Below are positions 39,891 to 55,627 of a stretch of 64,000 nt of DNA, piece by piece. The translations under genes were made by a program, and so were the position numbers. A model generated the notes under the pieces. The model saw only the letters and a program-made list of their open reading frames with translations. It was not told the origin of the DNA and did no database searches. The DNA comes from Apostichopus japonicus (lineage: Eukaryota > Echinodermata > Holothuroidea > Aspidochirotida > Stichopodidae), in the NCBI RefSeq assembly GCF_037975245.1, contig NC_092567.1, forward strand, positions 10,509,376-10,573,375. Direction: 5' to 3'. Each line of letters opens with the position of its first letter. Positions within the stretch are counted from its first letter, which is position 1.

Positions 39891-41452
39891 GAACAAGTCA
39901 CTTTAGGTCTCTTACGCATGAAAAAAAAAAACATATTTGATTTTGGAGGTATCGATTCTTGAATTATTGTTAAGATACAAGACTCGTATATTTGAATAAG
40001 GTTTAATTTTTTTCATTTTGTCTTCAATAATTGCTGCATTAACAGTCTTTTTTTTGGTACGGTTTATAAGCAGAACGCCAGACAATTATTTTTTCAGCAT
40101 AACATAATTTTGGCGTAGTTAAGCTGATAATTGATTTATACATCAAGTAATCCTTAACAACAAAGATCGGCTCTGTATTGTATATACTCTTCATTTTATT
40201 CTGTCATTGTTATTTTAATGCGCCTTATAAATGATACTACTGGTTTCATCTTTATACTCCGATATTTTCCTTCGATTTAGAACAATTCTAAGACTATATC
40301 TAATACTTGCTCTGATTATTGTTATATTTAGTCATTAACTGTTAGATTACATTCTAATTAAACCATTTAGTAATTTTACTTTCTTTCAAGATTTAGTTGC
40401 TTTCTTTCGTTCCTCTTATTTCTACATCATGAAATAATCTTTGATATTACTCACGCGTAATACAGTGAATATTAGAAGATTATTGCTAAATGTTATCATA
40501 TTATCAATGAATGGCTGTCTACCGTTATACCATTGATTCTGTTACTCAAAATCAAACTAAAACATTGTCTTAGACATTAATTATTAACAATGACATGTTT
40601 TTTTGTTTTTTTTTCAAAACAGTCCTTGTTCCATTAGTATGATCTCTAATGATGTTTCTTTGAAGACAATAGGAACACGTGACTTTGACGTATTATAGTA
40701 AGATTTTAACATGATAGCAACGAAGATAATGGTCTGTATACTTAACATGAACCTTAAATGCAATGATCTGCTCTCCATACATATCTTTCATTCTTCTTGC
40801 ATCGTAATTTTGCTTCTTTTTATTAATGGTGCTGGTTAAGGATTAATGAATATTCATGATCTCTTCATTGTAATTCAGTTTTTGTCGTATTTGCTTTAAA
40901 CCAATTGGATATTATGAAGCCATAAAGTTTACCAATATTACTCAACCCCCGGCCCGCAAAACTGAATATATTTACATAACTACAAACACCGACTAACAGA
41001 TAAATATGGAAGAAATCATTGCGTTGCAGTTTCTGTTTATGATATGATATATTTCTAAGGAAATAATTATTCCTTTATTTGGTAATTGTTCTTGGTATCT
41101 TCCATATTTCTGTATGCTTGAACAAATATACAAGTTTTGCAACCAAACACACTTGTTCCCTTTGAGGCGATCCTGGTCTCTCATTGTGATACAATTACAA
41201 CATATTCATCCCGTGTATCTGTTACTATATCATAAATTCTTATTGTAGAATATTATAATGCAATTATTGATATGTATTGATATTATAAAATCGATGGAAG
41301 CAATAAAAGAAAACTAATCAGAGATAGGCGATATTGTCAACAGTGTTATCTCTGTGTTACGTGTAGTATATGTACTAACTTGTAATATCAACCTCTTACT
41401 CTTTTCCTGTCCTGCATCAAGGTCACACAGAAGGTCATGGCTATACAGTAAC
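39891..41452. other. Intergenic, nothing recognised
   Basis: A/T-rich sequence with no exon, repeat array or transposon termini that I can support. Confidence 0.6.
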
Positions 41453-41461
41453 TCCCCGGAA

Positions 41462-42608
41462 GCGAGATTTTTCTTCCCAGGGCGGTAAAGGCCATCATCT
41501 GCATACCTCGCTTCTCATTGGCTGGGGTCCGTTCACATAAGATTCATCACAATATCAACTAGCAACTGATGCACTGAATCGCTCATCACATACCACATTT
41601 CACAAGGCCACTTTGCTACACTCAAAAAAGAAAACAGTCTAGCAGCAGAATGTACGATGGTACGCGTTTGAGTAGAGTTAATTTATTTGTCGGTGTATTA
41701 TTCCACGGGTGTAGAGGGTCTGCGGTTATGTATCGCACAAATCTGTTGCTGTAAATTTAAAGAAGTTAAATCAAGCCGAAACAGTTTGAAGATGATCCAA
41801 AAATCACCATATAATATAAACGTTGAACAATTTCTTTGTTCAATAACTATAATCCACAGTGGCAGTGGTACTATATACTAACATGCATGACTAAATACTA
41901 GGCCTATATCTTTCGTATTATATTATCTGAAAACCGTACCAAAGGGTCATAATAAACCGTTTCAAAGGGTCATAATTTTGAAATTCAAATCAATGTCTAT
42001 GCTCAAAATTAAGAGTCTATCAGTTTGCAGTTTAAAAGCATAAGTAAATAGTCAACCAGAAACGGTGAAGCTGTCCAATGTTTTGAAGCAGTTTTGAATT
42101 ATCAAACGCCCGGTACTTATCTGCGTGAATTGCCATCGCAGTACTCTGTACAGCAAGTTCCACCATCACTTCGAAGCTTCACCTTTGTCAAAACTAACTT
42201 ATTCAAATTATTGGCTTTTCAGGTTTGGATCATCAACATAAGTAATCATTACCTTCAAAGAAGGACAGTCATCTACACTGAGACGTGTACACTCACAGTC
42301 CATGGTCGCAGTATTGTTTTGCGAACTTATGGATGTAAATATACACAAACAAGTCCGCGCAAAAGCAAAGAAAAACAAAAATTTAACATTTTTTTATAAA
42401 AAAGTTGTCTCAAGACAGTCGCCAGTTCATACAGCACGTGTATGCGAATCACGATCCACTGCGTGCACGTGTATGTTCATGTACATAAATTTCTATGGTA
42501 CACCCACACACGCATAGCGTAAGCAAGAACTTCCCAATTCAAGCATCAGCCAATGAGAAGCGAGGTATGCAAATGATGGCCTTTACCGCGCTGGGAAAAA
42601 AGTCTCGC
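41462..42608. mobile_element. MITE with ~63-bp TIRs and 9-bp target duplication (MULE-like)
   Basis: 1,147 bp. Terminal inverted repeats span 41462-41524 and 42548-42608: GCGAGA... on the left, ...TCTCGC on the right, sharing the inner blocks GGTAAAGGCCATCAT and CATACCTCGCTTCTCATTGG. TCCCCGGAA flanks both sides (41453-41461 and 42609-42617). Because the border bases are partly repeated, the duplication could be read as 7, 9 or 11 bp. Long TIRs and a 9-bp duplication fit a Mutator-like element; that class call is inference. Internal ORFs up to about 100 codons look fortuitous. Confidence 0.8.
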
Positions 42609-42617
42609 TCCCCGGAA

Positions 42618-44328
42618 GAACAGGTGAGGCTGGTAAAGTTTCGGTTGAGATTAAGAAATTCTTGTCCTAATAAAAGTGTTGATATCGCTATGTAAGCCTT
42701 AAATTTAAACTTTCTCTTCAAGTTCATTCCAACATTTTCTAGAAACAAGTGCTTTTTGAAAGATTATAAACTTCAAACTTATTTACCAAATATTCAAGAG
42801 TGTATAATAAAATGATCGTAAAGTATATTGCTCAATGTGGCATCTGGTGACCATTATCTGATTTTATAGCGTATTTTGGGCAATATCTGATTCATCTCCA
42901 GGCGGGATTTTATACTTTTTAAATTTTCCATGATTTTTCTTAAAGAAATCGAATTTCACTCCTCATCCCTATACGAGGATCTCTCCTTGTCAACATTCAT
43001 TGTGTTAATCATTAATGTCTGTGCACGCGTGAGGGAGGGGTGGGGGAGGGGTGTTCCTTGTGGATTCCTTACATTCAATTAAACTTAAGTCGAGATGAAA
43101 TTCCTCATTGAATTTCATTTGGTAAATTAAAGATGAGTTAATAAACTGGTATATCAATTATACCGATACCCCTGGCCACTATATTGTCTTACTGAAACCA
43201 TTTCTCCCGTGCAATGTCCTTTACCTTCCTCGTTGGTCCCCCAACTGCACTGGATGTCACGTATGTCTGTTTCTATTTATTGACAACGTCATAATGCCTA
43301 TCAATATATGCTAACATTAGGTACACTTTGTCACACCTGTCTGCAGGGTTTTCTTTGAACTGTTACCCACATCGCAAACGAAATTGTAAATTTGCTGAAA
43401 ATGTTTATTAATATATCGATGACGATATCCGACTCTATTTTATGTTATGATTTTATGTTGTGAATTTTAAGGTTTCATTCATGTACTTGTTTTTTGACAT
43501 AGATTCCAATCCTTTCTTGTTTTCACTCTCTTTGACCCAGTTTCTAAAAGTCGTAAACATTGACCAATATTGATGTCTGGCAGTAATATAAATGGCTTAT
43601 GTAACCCTTCATAGAGTGATTTTGTGGTCTTGCAGTAAAAGAGATATATCTTAACGTTAACAGCGCAGTTTAACTTTAAGGTATACCGCAAGCTGACAGA
43701 TTGTGGAAATTCATCATAAGCATGCAATTTTATCAGCTTGATATTACGTTCAGTGATGGGGTAATGATTGCTCCTTGTTTAGGTGTTTAATTAGTCAAAG
43801 TACTGATAATAATCATTAATAAACAAATGAAACAGAACACACAACAAAGTTCAAAATACGAAAGGGAAGTGCGAGGGGGGGGGGGGGGTCTATGGATGGA
43901 AATATGGATGACACTAGCATATATGACGCCATGATCAATAGTTGGTGCGTAAGATATGCATCACCCATAGAAATTGAAGTAGGGAGAATGACGTCATTCG
44001 ACATATACTAAAGCCACCCATCCAACTGGTGGCGCTTTGCTTGTACGGCAAGAGAAGAGTACCGGCGCGTAACACAAACACTACGTCCTTGACATAACTA
44101 AAGTGATAAAGTTGACATTAATCACTCGAAATAGTGATATCGTGTGCCGCATTTTGGGGGCCCAAATCGTGAAAAATGTGGCAGTAGACTGTAGTTTCAC
44201 AGGTAATTCTTAGGAAGCGATAGTAGAAGCAAAAAATATAGGAAGATAATTATTTTACTAGTGCCGTCTGTCCAGCTGCTGTATTGTAATTCACTGGACC
44301 TTGGATATAGTTATAGCCTAGGCCCTAG
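42618..44328. other. Intergenic, nothing recognised
   Basis: Contains a G14 tract (43875-43888). Short open frames on both strands have no recognisable similarity. Confidence 0.6.
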
Positions 44329-45356
44329 GCCGGCTGCGAATATTTTTTTCCCAAACTGAACTGACACTGAAATTATTTCCTCGATTCTGATTGGCTGATC
44401 AAAACCGAAACGGTAGTCTGCGTTTATCAATGAATGTATGTGAAACTGTTAGTGTTGATCATTCCAATCCTCATGGGCCGCATCATGTCAAAATACTCAA
44501 AATACGTGTTTAGGTCTTATACAGTCTAAGTTAAGGTCCGTAGGCCTCAGTGTGCCTACATGTAGATACAATGTGATGCTTCCAGTTATCAAGAGCTACT
44601 GTAAGGACGGTAGGGCCAATATTAGCGAATTTGAGATCTCGAACTAATACGAATACGTATATACGGTTAGTGCAGTCCTACTAGGTCACAATGTACAAGA
44701 ACTTCTAATGTTCATATGTGTTTCCGTACGTATATGTTATAAGGCTATATACAACTAGTTAACAAGTCAAAAGACAGCGATATCGTCAAATGCCAGGTTT
44801 GTGTACACATGGCTGATATACACTCGCTCGCGCGTCTTCATGGCCACTGCATATTCGACTAGGCCTATCTTGATTCATTTACTGGATACATTTTGAATTT
44901 ATGATTATAAAACTAAAAGTATCGCAACCCTGAATGTACACAAACACCTCGTACATATGTACATCGGCTACATGTACACAATTACAATTACAAATGCACT
45001 GTGTTTTATTGTGTTGTATATTATACACAGTGCAATAGGCTATATTACATGTATGTGCTGTGTAGAGCGGAGTCAATCGAGTAAACAAACGATCGAGGAC
45101 TGCCTATAATAGGGGCAGTAGTTGGGAATAGTTGCTTCACTATATACTTTCGTTCATATATACCTACCAAAAGTTCTGGGAAGTTACTAATGTGAATATC
45201 TTAAATTTGTTCGTGTTGATCATACTGATATCGACAGATTATGGAGGATCCATCTTGAAAACTAAAGTATATCACGTGCTCGCTGAGAACCAATCAGAAT
45301 CGAGAAAATAATTTCAGTGTCAGTTCAGTTTGGGAAAAAAATATTCGCAGGCCGGC
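44329..45356. mobile_element. MITE with ~65-bp terminal inverted repeats
   Basis: The left arm 44329-44394 (GCCGGCTGCGAATATTTTTT then CCCAAACTGAACTGACACTG) and the right arm about 45290-45356 are nearly perfect reverse complements, including ATTTC and TCGATTCTGATTGG. Length is about 1,028 bp. No clear target duplication could be fixed because the borders are palindromic (GCCGGC) and lie in a GGCCTAGGCC-like context. No coding capacity. Superfamily unknown. Confidence 0.75.
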
Positions 45357-45454
45357 TACGGCTGTCCTTTCCGATGCGATATGACTAAAGCCTAATGACA
45401 ACAATTATCACCACCTCATTTTACTTAAAACTGCATCCCTAACGATTTATCCAC

Positions 45455-45536
45455 ATGCCAGAATAACATGCGGCTTTGATAGAACCAATGAGGCTTCTTT
45501 GCGAGTTCCTGCTAGCAAGAGGATCTAAAATACATA
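45455..45536 (-). repeat. Dispersed repeat, copy 3 (minus strand)
   Basis: On the minus strand: GATCCTCTTGCTAGCAGGAA then CTCGCAAAGAAGCCTCATTG, preceded by ATGTATGTATGTATTTTA. Same order and same adjacent ATGT repeat as the copies at 27441 and 34758. Confidence 0.68.
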
Positions 45537-46036
45537 CATACATGGGATGACGGTTATGATGTCCTGGGCTTATCACTAATAATGTAAAAATAGGAAAATA
45601 GGCTACTACCCACTTTGCAACATTAAACTGAAAACTGCATGCCTAATATGGAAGTATTACACTAAAATAATACAAGCAAGAAAAATGTTTGCCATATGCC
45701 TCTCAGATACCGGAAATGACTCTTTGCAGACATTAAAAGTTGCAAAAACCATTCCACTACTCGAGTCATCAAAGTTGGTTCTTAAGTAAAGTACTTACCA
45801 CTCTGGTCGCATTGCATGTCTCTGTTGGTGCAAAGTACACTTGCTCTATCAAAAAAGTGGGTAGAATCAAATTCAGTGTCAAAGTCGAATACACAATGTA
45901 TATATGAAAGCTTAAAAATGATCTGGCTTTTTGCCATACAACGCAAAGCGCCCTCACTTTTATCAAGGCTTCACTGCTTAGACACACGTCGATACACTGT
46001 GTCAGTATTCTTCCTAGTTCAATATCTATGGCATCA

Positions 46037-49404
<3,368 letters not shown>

Positions 49405-49408
49405 TTAA
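49405..49408. repeat. TTAA target-site duplication, left
   Basis: TTAA immediately outside the AGCAGCATTTTG terminus; the partner is at 59302-59305. TTAA duplications are diagnostic of Kolobok and piggyBac; the termini and transposase here point to Kolobok. Confidence 0.85.
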
Positions 49409-51590
49409 AGCAGCATTTTGAGTTGAGTCGCCGTTTTTCTAAATTTTTCCGAATCTATCAAGTTTTCATCATAATACAATCACAAAAGACCCAACTAAGA
49501 CTTTCTCATACTTTTTTCCCCACAGCGATCGTTAATTAGCAAGTAATTAAGGATTTTATATGATTCTGAGATTGTGTCTCCCAGACACAAATAGTCATTT
49601 AGTATTAATCACATGCAACTCTACAAAACCGCCTATTCAAATTCAACCAATCAGTGAACAGATGTTTATGTATGACTTCGCGCTAAAAATAGACTCATTC
49701 ATTGCATGGTAATCCCACAGCGTCGGTACGCGGTGTTACAGTGAGTAAAGTGTACCCACACGTAAGCCTACTGTACGTAAAGTATTTAGTATCGTATATT
49801 TGCTACATGCACACAATATTATTTATAACCTTGTGACGAAGTGAAAAAAGAATAAAACAATGGAGAAGCGCGCAAAAGGGAAATATAAAACTTTGTCGAA
49901 CCTAACTTCACCTGAAAAGAGGAAATGGCGGAAAGCCCAGAAGAAAAAGTACCACGACACCCGTGTCCCTCTCGGGAATCAATGGGAAAGATGGGGCAAA
50001 TTGAAGATGAATTTAAATCTGAAGAGTGATTCAGAAGTCGCTCGATTTCTACTCGACAGGTGAGCAAAGACAATATTTGTTCTTACATTTTTGGTTTACA
50101 TGATTTAACGTTACTTCTCATTATCGGTGAGAGAAAATTAACCGAACCTATTTCCACTATCACTACAGTATATACTAAGACTATTAGGCCTAGGCCTATA
50201 CTATTTCTACAATAAGCTAGTAGTAGGGCCTTCAATAATAGTATTAGTACTGTAGGCCTACCTAGCCTAATACTAGTTACTAATACTAGCACTATCAAGG
50301 TCACTTACGCTTAACTACCATACTTTTCTTTCTCTTTCTTCATAGTGGTAGTGTAATCAAATCGAAACAAGTTTATGTTCTTGATAAAGTGCTAACTAAC
50401 GTTCACACCGACGCATAGGCCTAGATACTTTACACTAGACTTAACAAGGCATGGATTATGAATGATGTTTGTGATTTCTTATGCTGTAGCCGAAATCATG
50501 AGGCCTACGTTCTGGCGGTTCACGTTAATTTCCTGCACTGAATTATGTTAGTTTCCTCCTGTAAAAGCGTTTCTTATTTCCTAAATCATGGGGAGGAAAT
50601 TATCATTTTTCCAGGGAGGAAGCTGATGACAGCATATTGGCTAGGCTATGTGGAGTGAATAAATTTAGTAGGCCTAGCTTAGGACCGGGCCCAAGTTTGA
50701 TAACTGTAGGAATTTCTTCTTCTTTCTACCTTTACTACAAATATCTCTTCCCATTTAGCCTAGCCCAATTGCCTCCCTTGAAAAAAGGATTCTTTCATTG
50801 AGATCGTTATTTTCTCTCCTAAACCAAAAATGACAGTTACTTCATTACCTGCATATTAACTCTTTCTACGTAGCGTAGCCAAATTTCTTCTTGCTTTCCT
50901 CGCCTTACAAACATTACTTTCCTCTCCTGAAAGCGATTTTTTCCCCTACCCTAAATTACATGCTGCCACAATTTCAAAGTTAGGACATAAGATTCTCGCA
51001 TAATATTATTTTTCTTAAAAGAAAGAAAACGAGTATTATGAAACCATATCATCTAGTTCATTTCATGGGTGGATTTCCATGTCTTTTGTTTCCTCTGGCC
51101 CCTTTTCGTTTTCTAAGAGAGGAAACTAACTTTTCTCAGGGGAAGAAAGTATTGTTTCCATGGAGGGGGGGGGCAGGGGGGTGGAACAAAGCCGATAATA
51201 CCACATATGCCAGACTTGATATTTGCATAGTTAAGTATTATTACATTGACTTATCCTGATTGCTTTAATACAGGTATGAAACTATCCATGGATCAACTAT
51301 CTCAATGATAACTTCACCTACAACAAGTCAGCAATTGGACGGGTAAGCCAAAAGGACACTAATGCTCTAACATATAGCGTACAATGCAAAGTAGCTCAAA
51401 AATGGGTCAATTGTGGTCATGTTCATGGTTTATGTTTTGCAAACAGTAATTGAATGAAACCTTACTCATGTGAACTACATTTCAAACTTTCAATTTTGAT
51501 TACTTGGCAGTAAATTAACTACATGCAGAGTGAAGAAACACACATTATGTGAACAGCAAGTGTAGCAAATGTGAATAAAATGGAAATGTG

Positions 51591-52211
51591 TTAAAGCAGC
51601 ATTTTGCGTCCTTTTCTATGATTTTTCTCAACCTCACTGATTCCACTTTGCCATAACGACATACATAACTAGCTAATCTATTTATATTTTACTTCAAATG
51701 GTGGCATAAAAGTCGAAAAATTTGCAACTTTCAACTTTGTTGTTCTCCAAGATATTTTCCGTTGGGAACCCAATAAACCTCGCCCATAATATGAATATTT
51801 AAACACTACGAACGTCATTGACAGATACGTAATATAACACCACGCTTGATTTGTGTACAGTCTATATGGCAGTTGTACCAGGGAGTTGCATAACAACTCC
51901 CTGGTACAACCAACAAGTCTTGAATCTATTTTTAGCAACGGCTCATAACTAAACCTGCATCTCTGATTGGTTGAATTCAAACTAGTGGGTTTGGCGGATT
52001 TGTATGCGATTAATTTTAACTGTGAAATTTGTCGAGGACACTCTTCTCATTTATCGACATAAATCGTTAATTACTCGCTAATTAACGCTCTTGGCAGGGT
52101 GAAACTTGGATGGTATCTTAGATTGCTGTTTTATGATTGATACATGTAAAAAAATCGATGCACATGTTAAAAAAGGGGAAAAAAGCGACCCAACGCAAAA
52201 TGCTGCTTTAA
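51591..52211 (-). mobile_element. 613-bp Kolobok deletion derivative, inverted, inside transposase intron 2
   Basis: Element 51595-52207 with TTAA on both sides (51591-51594 and 52208-52211). Termini are AGCAGCATTTTGCGTC and GACCCAACGCAAAATGCTGC. Its left half matches the right subterminal region of the 9.9-kb element (GCCATAACGACATACATAA, CTTCAAAT-GTGG-ATAAAAGTCG). Its right half matches the left subterminal region (CGTTAATTAGC-AGTAATTAA, TTCAA.TTCAACCAATCAG). It is therefore the same family in reverse orientation, reduced to its two ends. A perfect 17-bp hairpin (51872-51888 / 51894-51910) marks the middle. Confidence 0.92.
51872..51910. repeat. Perfect 17-bp hairpin at the centre of the Kolobok derivative
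   Basis: GTTGTACCAGGGAGTTG, a five-base loop CATAA, then its exact reverse complement. It sits near the junction of the two end-derived halves. It could be a by-product of the internal deletion or a structural element used in mobility. Confidence 0.9.
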
Positions 52212-53507
52212 TACCATGTTGCACAAGAGGTATTGATATTCCATAATGATATTTCATTTCAGAATTGACCCTGGATGCTTTCCTCAACAACTACCAAGTC
52301 TATTAACATCAACACCCACATCTGGTGTTTCAGCTGCCAAGGACCAACCTACCATACCTATGTCTCATGGTGAAGCATCTGGTTATAGGGGACAAGAACT
52401 TGAGTATGTTTGTTTATATTTAGTCTTCTAATGTAGTCACTTCAGTCAAGTAAGTGATTTATTCACTGATTGTTTTGTTTGGATTATACATCATGAAACC
52501 ATCATGTTAACTGTAGGCAGTCAGCCCTGCTGTAAGCAACCCAATACCAAATTATTTGTAAAACAAGAAGGATTATATATTGACTTACTATGCTACATTT
52601 CCACATTTAAATTTAAATTTTTAGAGACCCAACATTTGTTTCATCTTTCAGTTTGAGTGTTGACTTCACGGAGGATGGAGACTTCGTTTTTCCTCACGAC
52701 ACCCCAGGATCTTGTGACAGAGACTCTGATCCTGATTGGAATTCTGATGAAGAGGATGACTGTTTGTCTGACATCAGTGCTGAACTCAACCTTAGGTATG
52801 TCTGTCAGTATTCTAACTGTAGGAGCATTTATTATCATGTCTACCCTTATCACATTGCTTACAATAGCTTTTTGCCACCAACTGTAAGAAAAGGTTTACA
52901 CATTACAACATTCATTGAGATACAGTGCCACCACTTACCAATAGAAATTATTGGTTTGATGATATTTTTTTTAACCACTGTGGTCATTATGGTATGTGGA
53001 TCTAACATTTCAAGAAATGAAGATTTGGCAGATATCATATTTGTACCATTTTGAATACAAGAAGCATATTGCACCTTCATTGCATTTTTTATCTTCTTTA
53101 CAGTCATCCAGAGCAACCGGCAGATTTAGACCTTGGAAATCTACTGTATTTGGAGGAGACAGACCAGTCTGAAGATGATGATGGGGAAGGAGAGGGTACA
53201 AGTGGTGAGGCGTGTGCAGAAGATATCCTATTCATCACGTACAAGGAGTCTCTTTTGGTACTGTTGGAAGATTCCAGACCACAGCATTGCGTTAGACAGT
53301 CATGCACGTCGACCCCACAACAGGCAACAAAAATTGTTGGTACTGCTGCTGTTGTTAAATGGGTATGTTTAAATGTCAATGTAATATGTTGCAAGCAAGG
53401 TGTTATCTTTTTTATTTTATTAAATAACTATAAGTATATTTTTATCTTTTTCACCAGATTTGTGAGAACGGACATGTCAGCAAGACATGGAGGTCTCAAC
53501 CGATGCT

Positions 53508-53515
53508 AAAAAAAA
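53508..53515 (+). other. A8 run that breaks the transposase frame
   Basis: Upstream the frame reads ...WRSQPML then Lys codons. Downstream the homologous frame resumes as ...AGDIAVSAAIILSGNNYAK. One more A (nine in total) would join them. Without it, translation stops after about 30 altered codons, before GDGR. The cause could be a mutation, a homopolymer sequencing error, or slippage on the A run. Confidence 0.85.
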
Positions 53516-55627
53516 CAATGCGGGGGACATTGCAGTATCAGCAGCAATTATACTTTCCGGGAACAATTATGCGAAGATAAAGATGATGTTCAGATTTATG
53601 AACATGGGTATGTGCCACCTTGCCCTCCACAACTACTGTCAAAGGACGTACACCTTCCCTGCAATTGAACTACATTGGAAGCAGCTGCAGACTGAATTGT
53701 TACTTGCCAGAAAAGGAAAATCTGTAATTATATCTGGTGAGTGGTAAAATGGCTTTTACACAGCTCTGCACATTACATCATATTTCATTGTAACTCACTA
53801 TCTTTACCTTTTCATGTTTCTATCTTCTATTTATAACAGGTGACGGTAGGAACGACAGTCCTGGCCATTGTGCCCAGTATTGCACATATACTGTTATGGA
53901 CTATAACACTGGTGACATTCTGGATGTTCAAGTTGTAGACAAGAGGGAGGCAGAATTTAAATCTACAAATATGGAGAAGGTGGCCTTTCTGAGATCCCTT
54001 GAAGCCCTGTCAAAGAGCGATGTCAAGGTTGAAGAGGTGGTGACAGACGCTCATCCACAGATCAAAGCTTACCTTAGTAAGTAATTAGAATTTCTTGTAT
54101 TTATGTCTTACCAATTTCAGTATTATTTTCATCCAAATTGTAAATTTCAATATATTTTTCCCTTCATCTACAGAAGGTGTAGAAGAAACTTCTCATTCGT
54201 TTGATGTTTGGCACGGGGCCAAAAATATTGGCAAAAAAATGAGTGAGGTATGTATGATTGTTTGACTTGTTTTTTCTTCTTAATAATTATCTCTTTTATT
54301 TTATATTTATATCATATCTAATGTATAGTTTAATATAAAGTATACTCATAAATATGTACATTTCTCCTACAGGCAGCAAAAAAAGCGAGAAACAGGCCAC
54401 TTATGCCCTGGATAGGGCATGTCACAAAACACTTTTGGTATTGCTCGCAGAACGCCAAGGGCAGTGCAGATCTATTTTTGGTATGTTAGAGACTTAATTA
54501 CATTGTTATGACTATGTATTGTAATATATCAAACTATTAGAGCCAATTGCTAATGACCTGTAAACCAAACTAATATTTTTTTTATTTTATTATAATCCCT
54601 ATTGTGTCATGGCTTGTTTTCCCCTTTCAGGCCAACTGGAGAGGTATACTCCACCATGTTGTGGGACAACATGAATGGGCATTAGGAGATGGCGTCTCAC
54701 CAGCATGCTGCCAACACGGACCTTTGGAAGATGGATCCAGAGAAAAAGAAATTGAGCCTGACTCACCTGCCCACATCGCACTGAGGGATATTGTGCTTGA
54801 CATGAACCTAATACGAAATATCCCATACTACACACAATTCAGGTATTTCCTTTGAATGTTATTACATAGTGTTACAAGCTTTCATACTGCTTTTTATTTA
54901 CAGCAGAAAATGATTACTATGGTTTTACTTAAGATTCACAATTATTCATGACCTTATCCCTTATGCTTCCTTTCAGACATACATCAGCCCTCGAGAACTT
55001 TCAGAGCCATGTACTTGTTTATGCAGCCAAGCGATTTGCATATGGGTGAGTACTGTATCTTATGGATGATACTGACCCATGGACATCTATTTAGGGAAAT
55101 TCTGTGAAACATGTAATGGTTTGAACCTATGATTCTTTTCTATCACTTTCAGGCCTCCGTCATACAAGGCTAGAAACTTACTGGCTGCAATTGACTACCA
55201 ACACCACAAAGGGCGACAGCAAACTGAAAGAGAAGGAGAACCTGTGTAAGTATAAATTATCAGCAAATATCCACTCTCTCATAGTTTGGCTTGAAAGGAA
55301 AGTGCAGAAGAAGCATATGAATAGGAGCTGATAGTTTATTTTTTTTATTCTTCTTTCAGGTTCACTAGAAATTTCTCAAAGTCTGCAGGCAGATGGACCT
55401 GTGTTCCTGTTATGGAAAAAAAAACTTATCAGTACATTCCGCAACTGATGAAAGAAATATTTAGACGGAGACTAGATGATGACAAGTCTCAACGTGGACA
55501 TGTTGTTCTTGCCGAGGATGACCCAAGGCGCATCTCTGGGACAATTCGCCCGAGCCAACCTCCATCAGTTGCACAGCTTGTTGCAAGCCATCAGAGCAGG
55601 ATTGGACCAAGATCAACTTTGTTATAA

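Larger units (their letters stand above)
49860..55627 (+). pseudogene. Kolobok-type transposase, 13 exons, one frameshift
   Basis: Exons: 49860-50059, 51274-51342, 52263-52403, 52652-52795, 53104-53362, 53458-53736, 53840-54076, 54174-54247, 54373-54480, 54631-54842, 54977-55045, 55153-55245, 55360-55627. All junctions are GT/AG and phases agree, apart from one missing base in an A8 run (53508-53515). Allowing for that base the product is about 717 residues. Seen in order: a basic N-terminus with GKLKMNLNLKSDSEVARFLL (about 45-65), an acidic stretch (about 160-215), paired Cys residues and CENGH then WRSQP (zinc-ribbon-like, about 260-290), GDGRNDSPG (about 365), VVTDAH (about 434), DVWHGAKNIGKK (about 454), and HTSALENF (about 576). 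GDGR-x-DSPG, TD-x-H, D-x-WH and HT-x-x-LE are the landmarks I know from Kolobok transposases. The two Asp and the Glu of HTSALE are candidate DDE residues. No N-terminal THAP domain is evident. Confidence 0.9.

Noticed and set aside
42094-42399. 101-codon frame
   Set aside because: Lies inside the MITE at 41462-42608 and shows no similarity or splice context.
52653-53054. 133-codon continuous frame
   Set aside because: It is transposase exon 4 read through into its intron; the real exon ends at 52795 with a good donor.
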